64,000 nt of DNA from Thermocrispum municipale DSM 44069 (GTDB lineage: Bacteria; Actinomycetota; Actinomycetes; Mycobacteriales; Pseudonocardiaceae), in NCBI RefSeq assembly GCF_000427825.1, contig NZ_ATYT01000003.1, positions 236,487 through 300,486 of the forward strand, read 5' to 3'. Below are positions 61,457-64,000 of the stretch, one piece after another. The position numbers were made by a program, and so were the translations under genes. Position 1 is the stretch's first letter. Each line of letters starts with the position of its first letter. The notes under the pieces are model-generated. The model did no database searches and was not told the origin of the DNA. It was given only the letters and a program-made list of their open reading frames with translations.

Positions 61457-62577
61457 GGGAGTCTCCCGCCCGCGACGGTGCGTACCACCCCGAGCGAGCG
61501 CATGGTGGCTTGTGATCTCGCCAGCACGTCGTCCAGATCCGGCATCGAAGGCAGCCACGCGGCGTATTCGGCGACCGAGTCCTCCGGGGTGCGCTGCGGC
61601 CGCCAGCCCAGCTGCTTGAGTGCGTCGATGTCGGAGAAGATGTGCCGGGTGTCGCCGAAGCGGTATTCGCCGGTGACGCGAGCGCGCTGGTCGGAGCCGA
61701 ACTGTCGGCGGATGATGTCGGCGAGTTCTTCGGTGGTGTAGGCGACCCCGCCACCGACGTTGAACACCCGACCGACCGCCCGGTCGTCGTCCAGCACCAG
61801 CAGGTTGGCGTCGACGACGTCGTGGATGTTGACGTAGTCGCGCAACGACTGGCCGTCCTCGTAGAGCGTCGGCGCTGAGCCGCGCAGATAGTGCAGGCTG
61901 AAGATCCGGCAAGCGCCCGAGTAGGCGTTGTAGACCGACTGCCGCGGCCCCTGCACGATGCTGTAGCGCAGCGCCGTGGTGGGGATGTCGTAGCGGCGGC
62001 CCAGGTTGAGCGCCAGCACCTCGGCGGCGTGCTTGGACATGCCGTAGGCGTTCTGCGGGTTCGCCACGCGCTCCGGTGTGCGCCGCACCGTCATCGGCCC
62101 GTCGCAGGTCGGGCACCCGATCTCCCAGCGCGCCGCCTGCAACGCCGCGTCCGGGCGCATGGCAGGCAACTGCTCACCGTGCTCGGGACACCAGTACAGC
62201 CCTTCGCCTGCGGCGGCTTGCGACGAAGCGATCACCACCCGCATCAGATCGAGCCGTTCGGCGACCGCGATCTCGTACAGCATCGCCACCGACGTGACGT
62301 TGACGTCGGTGAAACGCGCGAAGTCCGGCAGATAGTCCTGGTAGGCGGCGAAGTGGTACACCGCGTCGGTCCGGCGCAGCAGGTTGGCGAGCAGGTCGCG
62401 GTTGCGCACATCGCCGATGTAGAGGTCGACGCCGGGCGTGACGTACATCGGGCGCCCTTGCCGGTGCACCGGAGGTGTGACCGCGTCCAGCACCGTGACC
62501 TCGTGTCCGCGGGCCACCAGCGCGTCGCACGTGTGCGAGCCGATGAACCCGGCACCCCCAGTGACCAGAATCCTCAT
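61453..62577 (-). CDS. NAD-dependent sugar epimerase with zinc-knuckle insertion
   Basis: A 374-residue extended SDR: RILVTGGAGFIGSHTCDALVARGHEVTVLD, IASSQAAAGEG (catalytic Ser region) and NAYGMSKHAAEVLAL (Tyr-x3-Lys). Between them an insert carries WCPEHGEQLP and IGCPTCDGPM, four likely zinc ligands. dTDP-L-rhamnose 4-epimerases have a similar insert, so a deoxyhexose epimerase is a good hypothesis; a role on GDP-heptose is the alternative. ATGA/GTGA overlaps bind it to both neighbours. Confidence 0.87.
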   Translation of the reverse strand: MRILVTGGAGFIGSHTCDALVARGHEVTVLDAVTPPVHRQGRPMYVTPGVDLYIGDVRNRDLLANLLRRTDAVYHFAAYQDYLPDFARFTDVNVTSVAMLYEIAVAERLDLMRVVIASSQAAAGEGLYWCPEHGEQLPAMRPDAALQAARWEIGCPTCDGPMTVRRTPERVANPQNAYGMSKHAAEVLALNLGRRYDIPTTALRYSIVQGPRQSVYNAYSGACRIFSLHYLRGSAPTLYEDGQSLRDYVNIHDVVDANLLVLDDDRAVGRVFNVGGGVAYTTEELADIIRRQFGSDQRARVTGEYRFGDTRHIFSDIDALKQLGWRPQRTPEDSVAEYAAWLPSMPDLDDVLARSQATMRSLGVVRTVAGGRLP

Positions 62578-63719
62578 CGTGACCTCCGGTTCGCGTACAC
62601 CTCGCGGTAGACCTGCAGGGTTTGTTCGGCGGTGGACTCCCAGGTGAACTTCGCCGCGTGCGCGAACCCGAGGTCCCGCAGCCGCTGTTGCTGCGGACCG
62701 CAGGCCTGGATCAGCGCGTCGGCGATGGACTCGGGACTGTGCGGGTCGACCAGCAGGGCGGCGTCGCCCGCGGTCTCCGGCATCGCGGTCACGTTCGACG
62801 TGATGACCGGGCAGCCGGTGGCCATCGACTCGAGGATGGGCAGCCCGAACGTCTCGTTGAACGACGGATAGGCGAACGCCTCCGCACAGCGGTAGAACCA
62901 CACCGTCTCCGCCTGCGTGACCGGCCCGATCCAGATCAGGTCGTCGCTCACACCCAGCCGGTCGGCCAGCTCGTGCAGCTGGCGCACGTACTCCTCGTCG
63001 CGGCCCGCGCCGACCACGACCAGTCGCACATCGCCGAGCTTGGGTTTGGCCTGCGCGAACGCCTCGATGAGCCCGTGACAGTTCTTGTACTGCCACAGCG
63101 AGGAGACGAACAGCACGAACGGGCCGTCCACGCCGTAACGGCTGCGCAGGTGGTCCCACGCCTCGTCGGGGTCGCCTGGCCGGAACCGCTCGTGGTCGAC
63201 CCCCTCGGTGATCATCCGCAGTTTCGACTCGTCGACGTCCAAGTAGGTCAGCAGCTCGGACTTCAGGCTCTGCGAGTTGATCACGATCGCGTCCGCGGCC
63301 CGCACCGTGCGCGGGTAGCTCAACCGTCGATAGACCCGCGCAGGCAGACCGATCGCGCCCGGAGTGGTGTAGGCGTGCAGCGTCTTGATGTGCGCCACCA
63401 GCCCGGGCGCCGGCTTGACGATCGGCGCCAGCAGCGTGTTGAACACGTCGATCTTGGACCGCGGTAGCCGCACCGGCGCGTACAAATGCTCGCTGAGCGT
63501 GCGCGGCCAGCGCCGTTCGTTGGACCACGGGAACGTGATGTAGTGAACGCCTGGTCCATAGCCTTCGTGCAGTGGCCGCATCGTGGGGCTGACCAGCAGG
63601 TGCAGCTCCTCGTCCTCGGTGAGCCGCTTGGCCATCTCCGGGATGATGCGGGTCCAGAACCAGTGCGCGCCGGACGGATGCGCTGGATCGTCGGTGAGCA
63701 GGTTGATGGCAACGCGCAT
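62574..63719 (-). CDS. Glycosyltransferase family 4
   Basis: A 381-residue GT-B enzyme: MRVAINLLTDDPAHPSGAHW, VINSQSLKSELLTYLDVDESK, FVLFVSSLWQYKNCHGLIEAF and AYPSFNETFGLPILESMATGCPVITSN (EX7E-type motif ETFGLPILE). It likely transfers the heptose or another sugar of this operon. Its stop overlaps the epimerase start; the SIS gene is 9 bp upstream. Confidence 0.92.
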   Translation of the reverse strand: MRVAINLLTDDPAHPSGAHWFWTRIIPEMAKRLTEDEELHLLVSPTMRPLHEGYGPGVHYITFPWSNERRWPRTLSEHLYAPVRLPRSKIDVFNTLLAPIVKPAPGLVAHIKTLHAYTTPGAIGLPARVYRRLSYPRTVRAADAIVINSQSLKSELLTYLDVDESKLRMITEGVDHERFRPGDPDEAWDHLRSRYGVDGPFVLFVSSLWQYKNCHGLIEAFAQAKPKLGDVRLVVVGAGRDEEYVRQLHELADRLGVSDDLIWIGPVTQAETVWFYRCAEAFAYPSFNETFGLPILESMATGCPVITSNVTAMPETAGDAALLVDPHSPESIADALIQACGPQQQRLRDLGFAHAAKFTWESTAEQTLQVYREVYANRRSR

Positions 63720-63728
63720 GCGTGATCC

Positions 63729-64000
63729 TCAGAAGGTCGTGGTGGCAACGGCTTCGGCGGGCATGCGCGACTGCCGCACGTATTGCGCGAGCAGATGCAT
63801 GCAGGCCTGGTGGGTGTCCTCGATGACGCCGTAGTTGGTGGAGTCGACGTGCACCGAGACGGTGGCGCGTCGGCGGGAGGGGCCGCCGCTGAATCCGGTC
63901 AGCGCGATGGTCTTCATCCCGTGCGCGTTGGCCCAGTCCACGGCCCGCACGATGTTGGCCGAACTGCCCGACGACGACACCGCGATCAGGACGTCGCCCG
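63729..64000 (-). CDS. gmhA: Phosphoheptose isomerase-like SIS protein, partial
   Basis: The last 90 codons of a SIS-domain protein running off the right edge. GDVLIAVSSSGSSANIVRAV is the sugar-phosphate loop, followed by WANAHGMKTIALTGFSGG and the terminal VIEDTHQACMHLLAQYVR. In GmhA the last His-containing helix is part of the active site that turns sedoheptulose-7-phosphate into heptose-7-phosphate. Adjacent heptose kinase and nucleotidyltransferase genes support this role. Confidence 0.85.
   Translation of the reverse strand, partial: GDVLIAVSSSGSSANIVRAVDWANAHGMKTIALTGFSGGPSRRRATVSVHVDSTNYGVIEDTHQACMHLLAQYVRQSRMPAEAVATTTF

Overview
The window is high-GC actinobacterial DNA. GTG starts, ATGA/GTGA-overlapped operons, an F420-type luciferase-like oxidoreductase, a mycothiol-type maleylpyruvate-isomerase-family protein, LtrA, Scr1-type XRE and Rv0361-like proteins together suggest a filamentous actinomycete, most likely Pseudonocardiales. 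The genus cannot be fixed from sequence alone.

Left end (1-7.4 kb): an accessory and decaying region. A truncated XRE regulator diverges from a tightly overlapped five-gene cassette: a small ORF, a small membrane protein, an unknown protein, a radical SAM protein with a duplicated Cys-rich tail, and an APH-fold kinase. This is followed by a frameshifted and 3'-truncated tyrosine integrase, att-like and tRNA-like remnants, a phage transglycosylase remnant, an iteron-plus-palindrome structure that looks like a plasmid or AICE replicator, and an IS200/IS605 element. In that element TnpB looks intact but TnpA has lost its second HUH histidine.

Middle (7.4-24.7 kb): mostly ordinary chromosomal genes. 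They include secreted propeller and GH12 proteins, a frameshifted unknown gene, VanZ, LtrA, TetR with an SRPBCC protein, PAP2, a two-component system, a secreted alpha/beta hydrolase, ABC-F and a ceramidase-family protein. Strong hairpin terminators separate convergent genes. Between ABC-F and the ceramidase gene lies a 21-codon ORF encoding a peptide with eight cysteines. It has an ideal Shine-Dalgarno sequence, an ATATG-type palindromic operator and a 15-bp-stem terminator. It is the best candidate here for an undescribed metal-binding gene.

Right (24.9-64 kb): a large cell-surface polysaccharide region in two blocks. Block 1 (24.9-37.9 kb) has a priming sugar transferase, two glycosyltransferases, a Wzy/O-antigen-ligase-like polymerase, secreted propeller and beta-helix proteins, a cytidylyltransferase plus CDP-alcohol phosphotransferase pair, a Wzz/BY-kinase-like protein with a degenerate P-loop, and a flippase. 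Block 2 (44.6-64 kb) has a second priming transferase, sugar-nucleotide and C-methyltransferase genes, UDP-sugar dehydrogenase and decarboxylase-like genes, a second flippase, a GT2-pyruvyltransferase fusion and an aminotransferase. A convergent operon follows with genes of the GDP-D-glycero-alpha-D-manno-heptose type (SIS isomerase, GHMP kinase, nucleotidyltransferase), an epimerase and a GT4. The two blocks are separated by secreted proteins (LVIVD, DUF305) and by thrS-HIT, whose usual actinobacterial neighbour pgsA is not next door.

Inferred overall role: lipid-linked assembly, export and decoration of at least one heptose-containing, possibly pyruvylated and phospho-alcohol-modified, surface glycan.
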